From Spartinivicinus poritis (lineage in GTDB: Bacteria; Pseudomonadota; Gammaproteobacteria; Pseudomonadales; Zooshikellaceae): a DNA stretch of 64,000 nt. Of this stretch, positions 20,767 through 30,599 are shown one piece after another (the first letter of the stretch is position 1; the number at the start of each line of letters is the position of its first letter). The position numbers were made by a program, and so were the translations under genes. Below the pieces are notes generated by a model. That model was not told the origin of the DNA, did no database searches, and worked only from the letters and a program-made list of their open reading frames with translations. The stretch covers positions 1-64,000 of the forward strand of contig NZ_JAPMOU010000022.1 in the NCBI RefSeq assembly GCF_028858535.1, read 5' to 3'.

Positions 20767-20797
20767 AAGGGACTTTTGTTTGTATCAGAAGTCCCTT
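20767..20797. terminator. hairpin terminator between convergent slmA and the DUF4124 gene
   Basis: AAGGGACTT (20767-20775) pairs perfectly with AAGTCCCTT (20789-20797) around a 13-base loop. The flank is T-rich on the minus strand and moderately so on the plus, consistent with a shared terminator. Confidence 0.55.
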
Positions 20798-20877
20798 GAC
20801 TTGTCTTATACCTATCTATACCCCTCTCATTGAGCATAATAACTAGTCTTTCTTTGTAAAAATACCCAACACATTTC

Positions 20878-21873
20878 TTATTGTTTTTGCAGAGTGATTT
20901 GCTGATTACTATATTGGATTGTGATTTTATTATTTTTGTATGAGGTAAGACCTATGTATAAGGTTTTACTTTGTTTTGAGGTCGTAGTAGTTCCACTATT
21001 ATCGGTATTTTGCTCAAGTTTTACATTAAAAATTAACTGGTTTTGGTTGCGTAGCTTCCACTTGCCATCCAATACAACTCGCTCACCTGTTAGTGTTTTT
21101 CTCATCCAGGTAAAAGTGCCTTTTGGGTTGAGAACCCACTCATGCTTGTCTTCTGTGGTTTGAGTAGACTTCCAGTTTCCCAGTAAGTCTTGTTTGGCTA
21201 CCTTAACACCATTGTCTGTTTTAGAGCCGTTTGATTGCTCCAGCCCAAGTAGTACTTTTAACCTGTTTGCATCCTTGGCAAACTTGGCTTTGGCGTGCAC
21301 TTGCTCTTTTTGTTTGTCTTCAACCTGTTTTAATAAGCCAGTAATTTCTTGCTCTTGCTCTTTAATTGAGTCTAATAATCGCTTGGGTACGGTTCGGCCT
21401 GCTCGCTCAATGTTGGCTGCTCTGGCTTGCTTGTCAGCTTTTTGTTTTTGTAAGCGCTGAATATTGCCTTGAATGACACTAATCCGTCCGCTAATCTCGT
21501 TGAGCTGTCGTTCCATGGCTCGCTCAACATCTTCAACTGAACTATATAGTCGCAATAAAGTCTGATCGGCCTGTTTTTGCTGCTCTTCCTGCTCTCGCTT
21601 GGCTTGCTCTAACAACTCTCGTTGCTTTTTTTCCAGAATTTGCTCCTGAGTAAGCTCAGGAGCCACGACTTGTATTACTCGGCCTCTGGTATCAATAACC
21701 GTATACCCTTTTTTTGCATACTTGGGCGGTATACTACTATTGATAACTGTTTGGCCCTGCTCGTTTTTATATTTATAAAAGCGTCGGCTTTCAGCTTCTA
21801 CTGAGCTAACGAGCAGCTGACAAACTAGTGAAATTGCAAGGCACCACCTTGAGAATTGCAGAGAAACTTCCAA
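20878..21873 (-). CDS. exported DUF4124-domain protein with coiled coil and C-terminal beta domain
   Basis: A 331-residue envelope protein of unknown function. A signal peptide (residues ~1-27, ending SSVEAE) is followed by a DUF4124 segment with RFYKYKNEQGQTVINSSIPP. Next comes a long Gln/Glu/Lys-rich coiled coil (~75-205), then a threonine-rich C-terminal domain with GNWKSTQTTEDKHEWVL that looks like a lipocalin-type beta barrel. The start codon is TTG, the only initiator that yields the signal peptide, with AAGG nine bases before it. It begins 21 bases after pyrE on the same strand, so they are probably one operon. Confidence 0.75.
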   Translation of the reverse strand: MEVSLQFSRWCLAISLVCQLLVSSVEAESRRFYKYKNEQGQTVINSSIPPKYAKKGYTVIDTRGRVIQVVAPELTQEQILEKKQRELLEQAKREQEEQQKQADQTLLRLYSSVEDVERAMERQLNEISGRISVIQGNIQRLQKQKADKQARAANIERAGRTVPKRLLDSIKEQEQEITGLLKQVEDKQKEQVHAKAKFAKDANRLKVLLGLEQSNGSKTDNGVKVAKQDLLGNWKSTQTTEDKHEWVLNPKGTFTWMRKTLTGERVVLDGKWKLRNQNQLIFNVKLEQNTDNSGTTTTSKQSKTLYIGLTSYKNNKITIQYSNQQITLQKQ

Positions 21874-21894
21874 CTTTATTGCCCTTAGACTACA

Positions 21895-22542
21895 TCAGTT
21901 GTTTATGCCATAACGTAAACGATAATCGTCAATGGCATTAGCATATTCTATTAAATTCTCATCGCGTTTAACAAAATCGAGAATTTGTAACTGGTTCACA
22001 ATACTGAGCACTGGAACACCAAAGTCTTTTTCAACCTCCTGGATAGCAGATAGCTCTCCCTTGCCTTTTTCTTGTCTATCCAAAGCAATTAATACGCCAG
22101 CTGGCTCAGCACCAGCGGCTTCAATAATAGACATGACCTCTCGTATGGCTGTGCCGGCGGTAATTACATCATCAATAATGAGCACCTTACCCTTTAATGG
22201 AGCGCCCACAATTGTTCCACCCTCGCCATGATCTTTGGCTTCTTTTCGGTTAAACGCAAAGGGGAAGTCTTTGTTATAGCCGTTAGCGAGGGCAACAGCG
22301 GTGCTCGCTGCCAGAGGGATGCCTTTATAAGCAGGCCCAAAGATGACATCAAAAGAGAGGTTAGTTGACTGTAATGCTGCAGCATAAAACTGGCCTAGTT
22401 GGGCAAGAGCCTGGCCAGTGTTAAAAAGTCCGGCATTAAAAAAGTAGGGGCTGATACGGCCTGATTTCAAGGTAAATTCACCAAACCGTAAAACATTGTG
22501 CTTAATAGCAAATTCGATAAATGCTTGTTGATAATTTTCCAT
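21895..22542 (-). CDS. pyrE: orotate phosphoribosyltransferase
   Basis: A 215-residue enzyme coupling orotate to PRPP to make OMP in pyrimidine synthesis. It has [15 protein letters not shown] near the N-terminus, the catalytic lysine/glutamate loop [12 protein letters not shown], and the PRPP-binding motif [13 protein letters not shown]. Translation could begin seven codons earlier, but MENYQQAF fits the family. It is divergent from crc, as in Pseudomonas. I saw no leader-peptide attenuator. Confidence 0.96.
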   Translation of the reverse strand: MENYQQAFIEFAIKHNVLRFGEFTLKSGRISPYFFNAGLFNTGQALAQLGQFYAAALQSTNLSFDVIFGPAYKGIPLAASTAVALANGYNKDFPFAFNRKEAKDHGEGGTIVGAPLKGKVLIIDDVITAGTAIREVMSIIEAAGAEPAGVLIALDRQEKGKGELSAIQEVEKDFGVPVLSIVNQLQILDFVKRDENLIEYANAIDDYRLRYGINN

Positions 22543-22885
22543 AAGCTTCCCAGGTTTTATCATCCCCTTTACTTAAAGCTTAGGCAGAAACAGACACCTT
22601 TTACATAGTGATTATGGCTTAAGAAGGCAGGGGAATGTGAGCGTTAAAAGTTGCACTGTTTGTTGAGCAGGTGTCACTGCCATGGACTCAACAGTAGAAA
22701 CCTACATAACTACTACAAAAATTAAATTAACACTTTTGTAATACCTGTCGCTGTCATTCAAGAAAGGCCATAATTCACTGATAGTGTGCTCTTTAATTGA
22801 TCAGCTACAAGCGCTGGTTAACACGCTATTTTTGCAAAGGCAACATCTCGGGTATCATACACTCTCCTTTAAAAAGGGGCTACGT
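22543..22885. other. divergent intergenic region pyrE/crc
   Basis: A 343-base region that must hold promoters for pyrE and crc. Only a GTTGAG/CTCAAC hairpin near 22661-22691 stands out. The crc reading frame runs open back to 22784, but that stretch lacks family similarity. Confidence 0.3.
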
Positions 22886-23683
22886 ATGAGGATTATCAGC
22901 TTTAATTTAGAAGGTATTCAAAAGGCAAAGGAAAAGGGTTTTTTTACATGGGTGGCCCAGCAAGATGCCGATATTATTTGCTTGCAAAATACCAATGCCG
23001 ATGAATATCAAATCGAGACCAGTGACTTTAACCTGAAGGACTATGAGCCTTACTGTTTTTCAGCTATTGATCCCACTGTTGGAGGTGTTGTGATTTATAG
23101 CCGAATCCCGCCTAAGGCTATTATCAGAGGTTTAGGGTTTGAGCTGGCAGACAATGCAGGATGCTATGTTCAAGCTGACTTTGACAAAGTGAGCATTGCC
23201 AGCTTGTTATTACCTAATGCAGCTTCCCAGCAAGAGGGTGGCTTAAATAATAAGTGTAGCTTGGCGGATAAACAGCATTTTTTAACGCAATATGCTGGCT
23301 ATCTTGAAAAGCAAAAGCGCAAAAGACGAGAATTTTTAATTTGTGGTAGTTGGTATATTGCTCATCAGAAAATTGATGTGGCTGATTGGCGAACACAACA
23401 GGAGCAGAGTGGTTTTCTGCTAGAAGAGCGTAACTGGCTAAGCTATTTAAATGATGAAATTGGCTTACTTGATACTTATAGAGAAGTAGACCGTGAAGCA
23501 GGTAAATATAGTTGGTGGCCTTCAGTTGAGGCCAAGGAGGAAAACCAGGGCTGCCGTTATGACTACACACTAGCCACACAAGGTATGCGTCATACAGTGC
23601 TTAATGCAGGTATTTATACGGGACAGGCATTTTCCAACCATGCGCCGGTTATTGTTGACTACGATTGGGAGCTAATGACTTAA
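22886..23683 (+). CDS. crc: catabolite repression control protein
   Basis: A 265-residue protein of the exonuclease III/EEP fold that in Pseudomonas assists Hfq in repressing translation of catabolic mRNAs. It starts MRIISFNLEGIQ at ATG 22886 with AAGGGG upstream. The KRRKRREF-type basic stretch, the GSWYIAHQKIDV segment and the end SNHAPVIVDYDWEL follow Pseudomonas Crc closely. The nuclease residues are lost: LQET became LQNT, GDxN became GSWY, and SDH became SNH. It is therefore a non-catalytic relative. It lies between pyrE and rph as in Pseudomonas. Confidence 0.94.
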   Translation: MRIISFNLEGIQKAKEKGFFTWVAQQDADIICLQNTNADEYQIETSDFNLKDYEPYCFSAIDPTVGGVVIYSRIPPKAIIRGLGFELADNAGCYVQADFDKVSIASLLLPNAASQQEGGLNNKCSLADKQHFLTQYAGYLEKQKRKRREFLICGSWYIAHQKIDVADWRTQQEQSGFLLEERNWLSYLNDEIGLLDTYREVDREAGKYSWWPSVEAKEENQGCRYDYTLATQGMRHTVLNAGIYTGQAFSNHAPVIVDYDWELMT

Positions 23684-23693
23684 TCACATCTGG

Positions 23694-23728
23694 AAAGTAG
23701 AGAGTGGTTTTCTCTCTACTTTATCTTT
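23694..23728 (+). terminator. terminator after crc
   Basis: AAAGTAGAGAG (23694-23704) pairs over 11 bases with CTCTCTACTTT (23712-23722) around a seven-base loop. It is followed by ATCTTTAT. It separates crc from convergent rph and could serve both strands. Confidence 0.8.
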
Positions 23729-23776
23729 ATCGAAAAAACGTATCAAAAAGTGTTTGTTAAAAAAGCTTATCAACAA

Positions 23777-24493
23777 CTACTCTGCTAGGCTTTGTCGCTG
23801 TAACTCAATCAGCTCGGCAATGCCGCGTTCAGCATAGTCGAGCATTTGATTCATTTCAGTACGATTAAACGGTGCCCCTTCAGCTGTTCCTTGCACCTCT
23901 ATTAGTCCACCACTCTCAGCCATCACTACATTCATATCAGTTTCAGCATTGGAGTCTTCAATATAGTCAAGATCTAGCACGGGTTGCCCTTGATATACGC
24001 CAACTGATACGGATGCTATCAATTGCTTAAGTGGATCAGTTGTCAGCTTTTTATTTCGTTGTAAATAACGAATAGCATCCACCATAGCTACACAAGCACC
24101 AGTAATAGAGGCCGTTCGAGTACCTCCATCAGCTTGAATAACATCACAGTCCAGCTGAATGGTGAACTCACCTAGCTTTTTTAGGTCAATTGCTGCACGC
24201 AAGGATCGGCCAATTAGCCTTTGAATTTCTAGCGTACGCCCCCCTTGCTTGCCCCTGGAAGCTTCTCTTCCCATACGCTCATTAGTAGAACGGGGTAACA
24301 TGCCATACTCAGCGGTTACCCAGCCTTGCCCTTGCCCCTTCAAAAAGCGAGGCACGCCTTCTGTCACTGATGCATTACAAATAACTTTAGTGTCACCAAA
24401 CTCAATCAATACGGAGCCTTCGGCATGTTTAGTATATTCTCGAGTAATTTTTACTGCTCGTAACTGATCAAATAATCTGCCGCTGGGACGCAT
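23777..24493 (-). CDS. rph: ribonuclease PH
   Basis: A 238-residue phosphorolytic 3'-5' exoribonuclease that trims tRNA precursors. It starts [16 protein letters not shown] and contains [11 protein letters not shown], the [20 protein letters not shown] phosphate/RNA-binding arginines, and [16 protein letters not shown] with the catalytic aspartate region. The length is normal. It is divergent from yicC, an arrangement conserved across gammaproteobacteria. Confidence 0.97.
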   Translation of the reverse strand: MRPSGRLFDQLRAVKITREYTKHAEGSVLIEFGDTKVICNASVTEGVPRFLKGQGQGWVTAEYGMLPRSTNERMGREASRGKQGGRTLEIQRLIGRSLRAAIDLKKLGEFTIQLDCDVIQADGGTRTASITGACVAMVDAIRYLQRNKKLTTDPLKQLIASVSVGVYQGQPVLDLDYIEDSNAETDMNVVMAESGGLIEVQGTAEGAPFNRTEMNQMLDYAERGIAELIELQRQSLAE

Positions 24494-24785
24494 AGGAATT
24501 CCTTACAATAGGCTGACAGGTGGGAAAAGACTGTCGTTTAAAACGACACTCAATTGAAAAACTTGGTGGGTATTATATAGGAAGTGCTGGCTATTATGAA
24601 AAGAGGGAGGTGTTTTTGGGGAGTTGGCTCTTGGTAAATTTACGGCAGACTATAAAGCAGTCAAAAAGTAAATACTAACTAGCTTGTTGATTGGGTGTAC
24701 TTTCAGATAAACGTCAACAAGCTCTACTCTATAGTTATATGTTCAGGTTAGAATAAAAATTTTAAAGCTAATTTGGGACGTTATC

Positions 24786-26274
<1,489 letters not shown>

Positions 26275-26394
26275 TAGCTGGTGATTAAGTAAACTGAGCG
26301 GCTATTTTTTATATTGGGCGCCTTGAAAAGAATGCCTTTGGGGCTGTCTGAGTTAAGTAACTTTTATTGATATTTGGGATATTGGGAGTAGGTC

Positions 26395-26634
26395 ATGGCT
26401 CGAGTCACTGTGGAAGATTGTCTTGATAATGTAGATAACCGCTTTGAGTTAGTAATGGTTGCTACCAAGCGGGCACGCCAACTTGCCACTGGTGGTAAAG
26501 ATGCTTTGTTGGACTGGGAAAATGACAAACCAACAGTAATGGCATTAAGAGAAATCTCAGCAGGCTTAATCAAGCCAGACATGCTTGAAGAGCAGGAAAA
26601 GCACGCTGATAGCATGGGTGCTGAAAACGGCTAA
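26395..26634 (+). CDS. rpoZ: RNA polymerase omega subunit
   Basis: A 79-residue subunit beginning [20 protein letters not shown], with the ATKRARQL helix that clamps the beta-prime C-terminus. Omega also forms the ppGpp site of RNA polymerase. GGGAG precedes the ATG. The acidic tail is short, as in Pseudomonas. It is followed by spoT, the standard order. Confidence 0.97.
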   Translation: MARVTVEDCLDNVDNRFELVMVATKRARQLATGGKDALLDWENDKPTVMALREISAGLIKPDMLEEQEKHADSMGAENG

Positions 26635-26819
26635 CCCCACATCAACTTATGGCTGGAGTTTGGTGTCTATTAATTAAACCCTGTAAAAAAGGAGGGTGTC
26701 GCAACACTACACTTTGCAACCCCAGGGTAAAGAAAGTATGGGTTTTATGTGCAAATTAACCTTTTGGTTCAGTTGTGGTTGCTGCTGTCGTATTTTTGCA
26801 GAAGATCAGGAGGCGAGTA

Positions 26820-28931
26820 TTGCCAACCATTGATGCATTAGCTGAGCGACTTTATACATATCTCGATCGTAGCCAGATTCACTGTGTTCGTCGAGCTTAT
26901 TACTATGCGGAGCAGGCTCATTTTGGTCAGCGCCGCCGTAGTGGTGAGCCTTATGTTACCCATCCACTGGCGGTTGCCAACATACTTGCCAATATGCACA
27001 TGGACCATCAAAGCCTGATGGCAGCCATGCTTCATGATGTAATTGAAGATACTGCAATCGAAAAGCAGGCAATTGCTGAACAGTTTGGTGAAACAGTCGG
27101 TGAGTTGGTAGATGGTGTGAGCAAGCTGACTCAAATGCATTTTGAGTCTAAAGCAGAACAGCAAGCTGAAAATTTTCAAAAAATGGCTCTGGCCATGGCC
27201 AAAGATATTCGGGTTATTTTAGTCAAACTGGCTGATCGTCTGCATAATATGCGGACACTGGGGGTGCTACGCCCAGATAAGCGTCGTCGTATTGCTAAAG
27301 AAACCTTGGAAATTTATGCGCCTATTGCCAACCGTTTGGGTATGAATAATATCCGGGTGGAATTTGAGGAACTTGGCTTCCAGGCAATGCACCCGATGCG
27401 GGCGACTTTAATTCGTCAGGCTGTTGTTAGGGCCAGAGGTAACCGTAAAGAGCTAGTTAATAAAATTCAACATGCGATTAGTGGCCGACTTGGAGAGCAT
27501 GGCATTAGTGCAGATGTCATTGGCCGTGAAAAACATCTTTATAGCATTTATAAAAAAATGCGTAACCAGCGTAAATCCTTTTCCGAGATTATGGATGTCT
27601 ATGCGTTTCGTATTATTGTAGATAGCATAGACGACTGTTATCGTGTACTAGGTGCGGTGCATAATTTATACAAACCCTTTCCAGGCCGATTTAAAGACTA
27701 CATTGCTATCCCCAAAGCTAATGGTTACCAGTCACTGCACACTACATTATTTGGTATGCATGGTGTGCCCATTGAAATTCAAATCCGCACCCAAGAAATG
27801 GAAGATATGGCCAATAACGGTATTGCTGCCCATTGGTTGTATAAATCGGATGATGAAGCATTAAATGGTAGTCATGCCCGGACTCGCCGTTGGCTATCAG
27901 GTATGCTGGAGCTACAAAAAAATGCCGGTAGTTCGCTTGAGTTTATTGAAAACGTAAAAATCGACCTGTTCCCTGACGAGGTTTATGTATTTACGCCGAA
28001 AGGCAATATTATGGAATTGCCAAAAGGCGCAACTCCTGTTGACTTCGCTTATGCTGTGCATACCGATGTGGGTAAAACTTGCGTTGCCTGTCGTATAGAC
28101 CGAAAGCTGGCCTCATTAAGCCAACCACTGCAAAGTGGTCAAACGGTAGAGATCATTACTGCTCCTGGTGCACGACCTAATGCAACATGGCTGAGTTTTG
28201 TTATTACTGGAAAGGCAAGGGCAAATATTCGCCACTTCTTAAAACAGCAGCGTTTCTCAGAGTCTATAGCGCTGGGTAAACGACTATTAAATAAAGCATT
28301 AGCAAGCTTTGAAACCACTGTAGATAAACTAAGCGCAGAGCAAATCAAAAACTCACTAAAAGAGTTTGGTTTTAAATCCAAAGATGAGATGTTGCAGGAT
28401 ATTGGCTTAGGGAATCGAATGGCGTATTTAGTGGCTAGGCATTTAGCTGTGCAAGATGAAAAAAGCCAGCTGGAGACTGGTAAAGAACAGCCATTAACGA
28501 TTCGGGGAACAGAAGGTATGGTGCTTAGCTTTGCCAAGTGCTGCCACCCAATTCCAGGTGATCCGGTGGTGGGGCATGTCAGCTCCGGGCGAGGTATGGT
28601 TATTCATACTGACTCATGTCGTAATATCGTTGAAATGCGGCATAATCCAGAAAGATGTCTAGAAGTAGAATGGGATAAAAATGTATCTGGTGAGTTTTCT
28701 GTTGAATTGAAAGTTGAGCTGGAACATCAGCGGGGCATAGTAGCCACACTGGCAACAACCATTACGGCTACCGATGCTAATATCGAAAAAATTAGTATGG
28801 AAGAACGTGATGCCCAGTTTAGTGTTATTCACTTGTTAATTAATGTGAATGACCGGGTTCACCTTGCTCGTACAATTAAAAAATTGCGAGCGATTAAAGG
28901 AGTAACATCAATATCACGCATTAAAGGCTGA
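26820..28931 (+). CDS. spoT: bifunctional (p)ppGpp synthetase/hydrolase
   Basis: A 703-residue stringent-response enzyme. I set the start at TTG 26820 because AGGAGG (26808-26813) lies six bases before it and the protein then opens MPTIDALAERL like other SpoT proteins. A longer frame to GTG 26775 has no such signal. The HD hydrolase domain has MLHDVIEDT (around residue 76). The synthetase domain follows (~240-350, YAFRIIVDS and GYQSLHT). The TGS domain begins near residue 387 (VYVFTPKG) and an ACT domain forms the C-terminus. It probably hydrolyses ppGpp mainly. A REP-like repeat starts at the base after its stop codon. Confidence 0.96.
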   Translation: MPTIDALAERLYTYLDRSQIHCVRRAYYYAEQAHFGQRRRSGEPYVTHPLAVANILANMHMDHQSLMAAMLHDVIEDTAIEKQAIAEQFGETVGELVDGVSKLTQMHFESKAEQQAENFQKMALAMAKDIRVILVKLADRLHNMRTLGVLRPDKRRRIAKETLEIYAPIANRLGMNNIRVEFEELGFQAMHPMRATLIRQAVVRARGNRKELVNKIQHAISGRLGEHGISADVIGREKHLYSIYKKMRNQRKSFSEIMDVYAFRIIVDSIDDCYRVLGAVHNLYKPFPGRFKDYIAIPKANGYQSLHTTLFGMHGVPIEIQIRTQEMEDMANNGIAAHWLYKSDDEALNGSHARTRRWLSGMLELQKNAGSSLEFIENVKIDLFPDEVYVFTPKGNIMELPKGATPVDFAYAVHTDVGKTCVACRIDRKLASLSQPLQSGQTVEIITAPGARPNATWLSFVITGKARANIRHFLKQQRFSESIALGKRLLNKALASFETTVDKLSAEQIKNSLKEFGFKSKDEMLQDIGLGNRMAYLVARHLAVQDEKSQLETGKEQPLTIRGTEGMVLSFAKCCHPIPGDPVVGHVSSGRGMVIHTDSCRNIVEMRHNPERCLEVEWDKNVSGEFSVELKVELEHQRGIVATLATTITATDANIEKISMEERDAQFSVIHLLINVNDRVHLARTIKKLRAIKGVTSISRIKG

Positions 28932-29072
28932 TACCCTTCACGAATGCTTTTTATACCCTTAGGGTACAAGTGCTTTGTTGTCAGCTCTCTCCACCCTAGT
29001 CACCTATTACTTATAGGCTCCTAGGGCTTCATCGTTTGATGGTCTCGCCTAAAAAAACCTTCGTTTTGGGCA
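28932..29072 (+). repeat. REP-like intergenic repeat, copy B
   Basis: It begins directly after the spoT stop codon with TACCCTTCACGAATG, contains the small palindrome TACCCTTAGGGTA, and ends with the CTTCATC and CGCCTAAAAAAACC tail shared with copy A. Its first 51 bases match 30549-30599 in inverted orientation with about three differences. It fills most of the spoT-ridA gap. Confidence 0.7.
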
Positions 29073-29126
29073 TCAATTTTAACAATAAATTTGTAGTTAC
29101 AATAGAGAAAAAGAATTGGAGTGAAC

Positions 29127-29519
29127 ATGAGTAATAAACAAATTATCAGTACCGACAAAGCTCCTGCTGCAATTGGTACCTATTCACAAGCCGTAAAAGT
29201 GGGCACTACTGTTTACCTATCTGGCCAGATTCCTTTAAATCCAGAAACCATGGAAGTAGTCGCGGACAGCTTTGAAGCAAGTGCCGTACAGGTTTTTGAA
29301 AACCTGAAAGCGGTGGCTGAAGCATCGGGTGGAACCTTGCAGGATATTGTTAAACTCAATATTTTCCTGACAGACTTGAGTAACTTTGCCACTATCAATG
29401 AAATTATGGCTCGTTATTTTGAAGAACCATACCCTGCCAGAGCAGCCATTGGTGTTGCTGAATTGCCTAAAGGGGTAGCAGTGGAAATGGATGGTGTTAT
29501 GGAATTAGTAGAGTTATAA
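29127..29519 (+). CDS. ridA: RidA family enamine/imine deaminase
   Basis: A 130-residue YjgF/YER057c/UK114 protein that hydrolyses reactive 2-aminoacrylate and related imines. Visible motifs are [24 protein letters not shown] and the C-terminal [15 protein letters not shown] with the substrate-binding arginine. ATG 29127 with GGAG upstream is preferred over GTG 29121. Position after spoT is conserved in Pseudomonas, where recG or other genes follow. Here an RNA-repair cassette follows instead. Confidence 0.95.
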   Translation: MSNKQIISTDKAPAAIGTYSQAVKVGTTVYLSGQIPLNPETMEVVADSFEASAVQVFENLKAVAEASGGTLQDIVKLNIFLTDLSNFATINEIMARYFEEPYPARAAIGVAELPKGVAVEMDGVMELVEL

Positions 29520-29530
29520 AGGTAATAGAG

Positions 29531-29566
29531 ACACAAACTGTGAAATAGTTGCAGTTTGTGTTTCCA
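29531..29566. terminator. bidirectional terminator between ridA and rlaP
   Basis: ACACAAACTG (29531-29540) pairs perfectly with CAGTTTGTGT (29552-29561) around an 11-base loop and is followed by TTCCAATTTT. It separates convergent genes. Confidence 0.75.
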
Positions 29567-29569
29567 ATT

Positions 29570-30481
29570 TTATATTGAGTTAATCAATCGTCCTGTCAAA
29601 GCCTGTATTTGTTCTAAAGCCTGCCTGATTTCAGATTTATCCAAGTGGATAGCCCCTTCTAAAGAGCCGTAGTGCATTTCCAAACACTCAATCAGTAGTT
29701 GTTTGATTTGAGTTTTATCTGGTTTATCTGGTAGTACCGATTTTAAGAATAACTGCTCTAGTGCATTTTCTTTACTAGCAACAAATTCTTCCAGTTCAGG
29801 TAGGCCCCAGTCACCACGGTGGACCGATTTAAGTTGTTCCGCATGACGGTTTAGTTGCAAGTCTCCTTCAAGTAATAGTTGTTCTACTTCCAGTAACAAA
29901 CGAACGACATGATAAGCAAATTTAACATCGTAACCATAGGTTTCTATGATAGCTTTTCTGCCGCCGATAGGGTCTTTGGTTTTCAGTTTATGCATTTGCG
30001 AATAAGCATAACCTTTGAATTTTGCCCAGCAGCCTTTATGTAAAAATAAGTGGCGATTTTCCCGTACTTTTTCACCAATAGGTGTTGTATGCAGTATGCA
30101 ATTACGTGGTACAAACAATGAGTCGACAATATTAGGGTTATTGTCCATTAATAACCGAAAATATTTGATTATTGAATAGATACAGATATCGTATTCTCGG
30201 CCTTTGCCGCCCATAGCTGATGGGTCTTTTATATGGTGTTGCTGAAACTGCTCAAACCGTTGCTTAGGCTCATCAAAACCGACAATTTCCCCCGCAAGGT
30301 GAGGGAAAATATCGGTTTTCATCGGGATTGCAAAACCATAAATATCCATATCAGAAGTATCATTGGAAACCCCATAAGCGACGGAGCCCATGATCACTTC
30401 ATATTGGATATTACTTTCCAAAAACTTAGGCGAATTTTTGAGTAAGTTTTTTGACCTTAATTTCGCTACTGTACTACTCAT
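29570..30481 (-). CDS. RlaP-type polymerase-beta-fold nucleotidyltransferase (RNA repair associated)
   Basis: A 303-residue nucleotidyltransferase. The N-terminal active site has MGSVAYG (residues 31-37) and SDMDIYGF (43-50), matching the GS...DxD catalytic motif of the polymerase-beta superfamily and the YGF signature of the RlaP family (RNA repair pathway DNA polymerase beta family). A helical C-terminal half follows. RlaP proteins are known as neighbours of Pnkp/Hen1 and other RNA-repair ligases. They may add nucleotides to damaged 3' ends, but that role is not proven. It is the third gene of the leftward cassette pnkp-hen1-rlaP, separated from hen1 by about 100 bases that contain a REP-like repeat. 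Confidence 0.82.
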   Translation of the reverse strand: MSSTVAKLRSKNLLKNSPKFLESNIQYEVIMGSVAYGVSNDTSDMDIYGFAIPMKTDIFPHLAGEIVGFDEPKQRFEQFQQHHIKDPSAMGGKGREYDICIYSIIKYFRLLMDNNPNIVDSLFVPRNCILHTTPIGEKVRENRHLFLHKGCWAKFKGYAYSQMHKLKTKDPIGGRKAIIETYGYDVKFAYHVVRLLLEVEQLLLEGDLQLNRHAEQLKSVHRGDWGLPELEEFVASKENALEQLFLKSVLPDKPDKTQIKQLLIECLEMHYGSLEGAIHLDKSEIRQALEQIQALTGRLINSI

Positions 30482-30548
30482 TTTATTATCACTTTTTTGT
30501 GAAATTCTAAAGCTATTATTTAAGTTGACTCATGTTACCCTCAGCGAA

Positions 30549-30599
30549 GATAACAAAGCACTTGTGCCCTAAGGGTATAAAAATCATTCGTGAAGGGTA
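30549..30599 (-). repeat. REP-like repeat, inverted copy C overlapping the hen1 stop codon
   Basis: Read on the minus strand, this 51-base segment is nearly identical to 28932-28982. Its first bases encode the last residues T-L-H-E and the TGA stop of Hen1. It lies between hen1 and rlaP. Confidence 0.75.

Noticed and set aside
22784-22885. Longer N-terminus for Crc
   Set aside because: The extra 34 residues lack family similarity, and ATG 22886 has the better ribosome binding site and canonical protein start.
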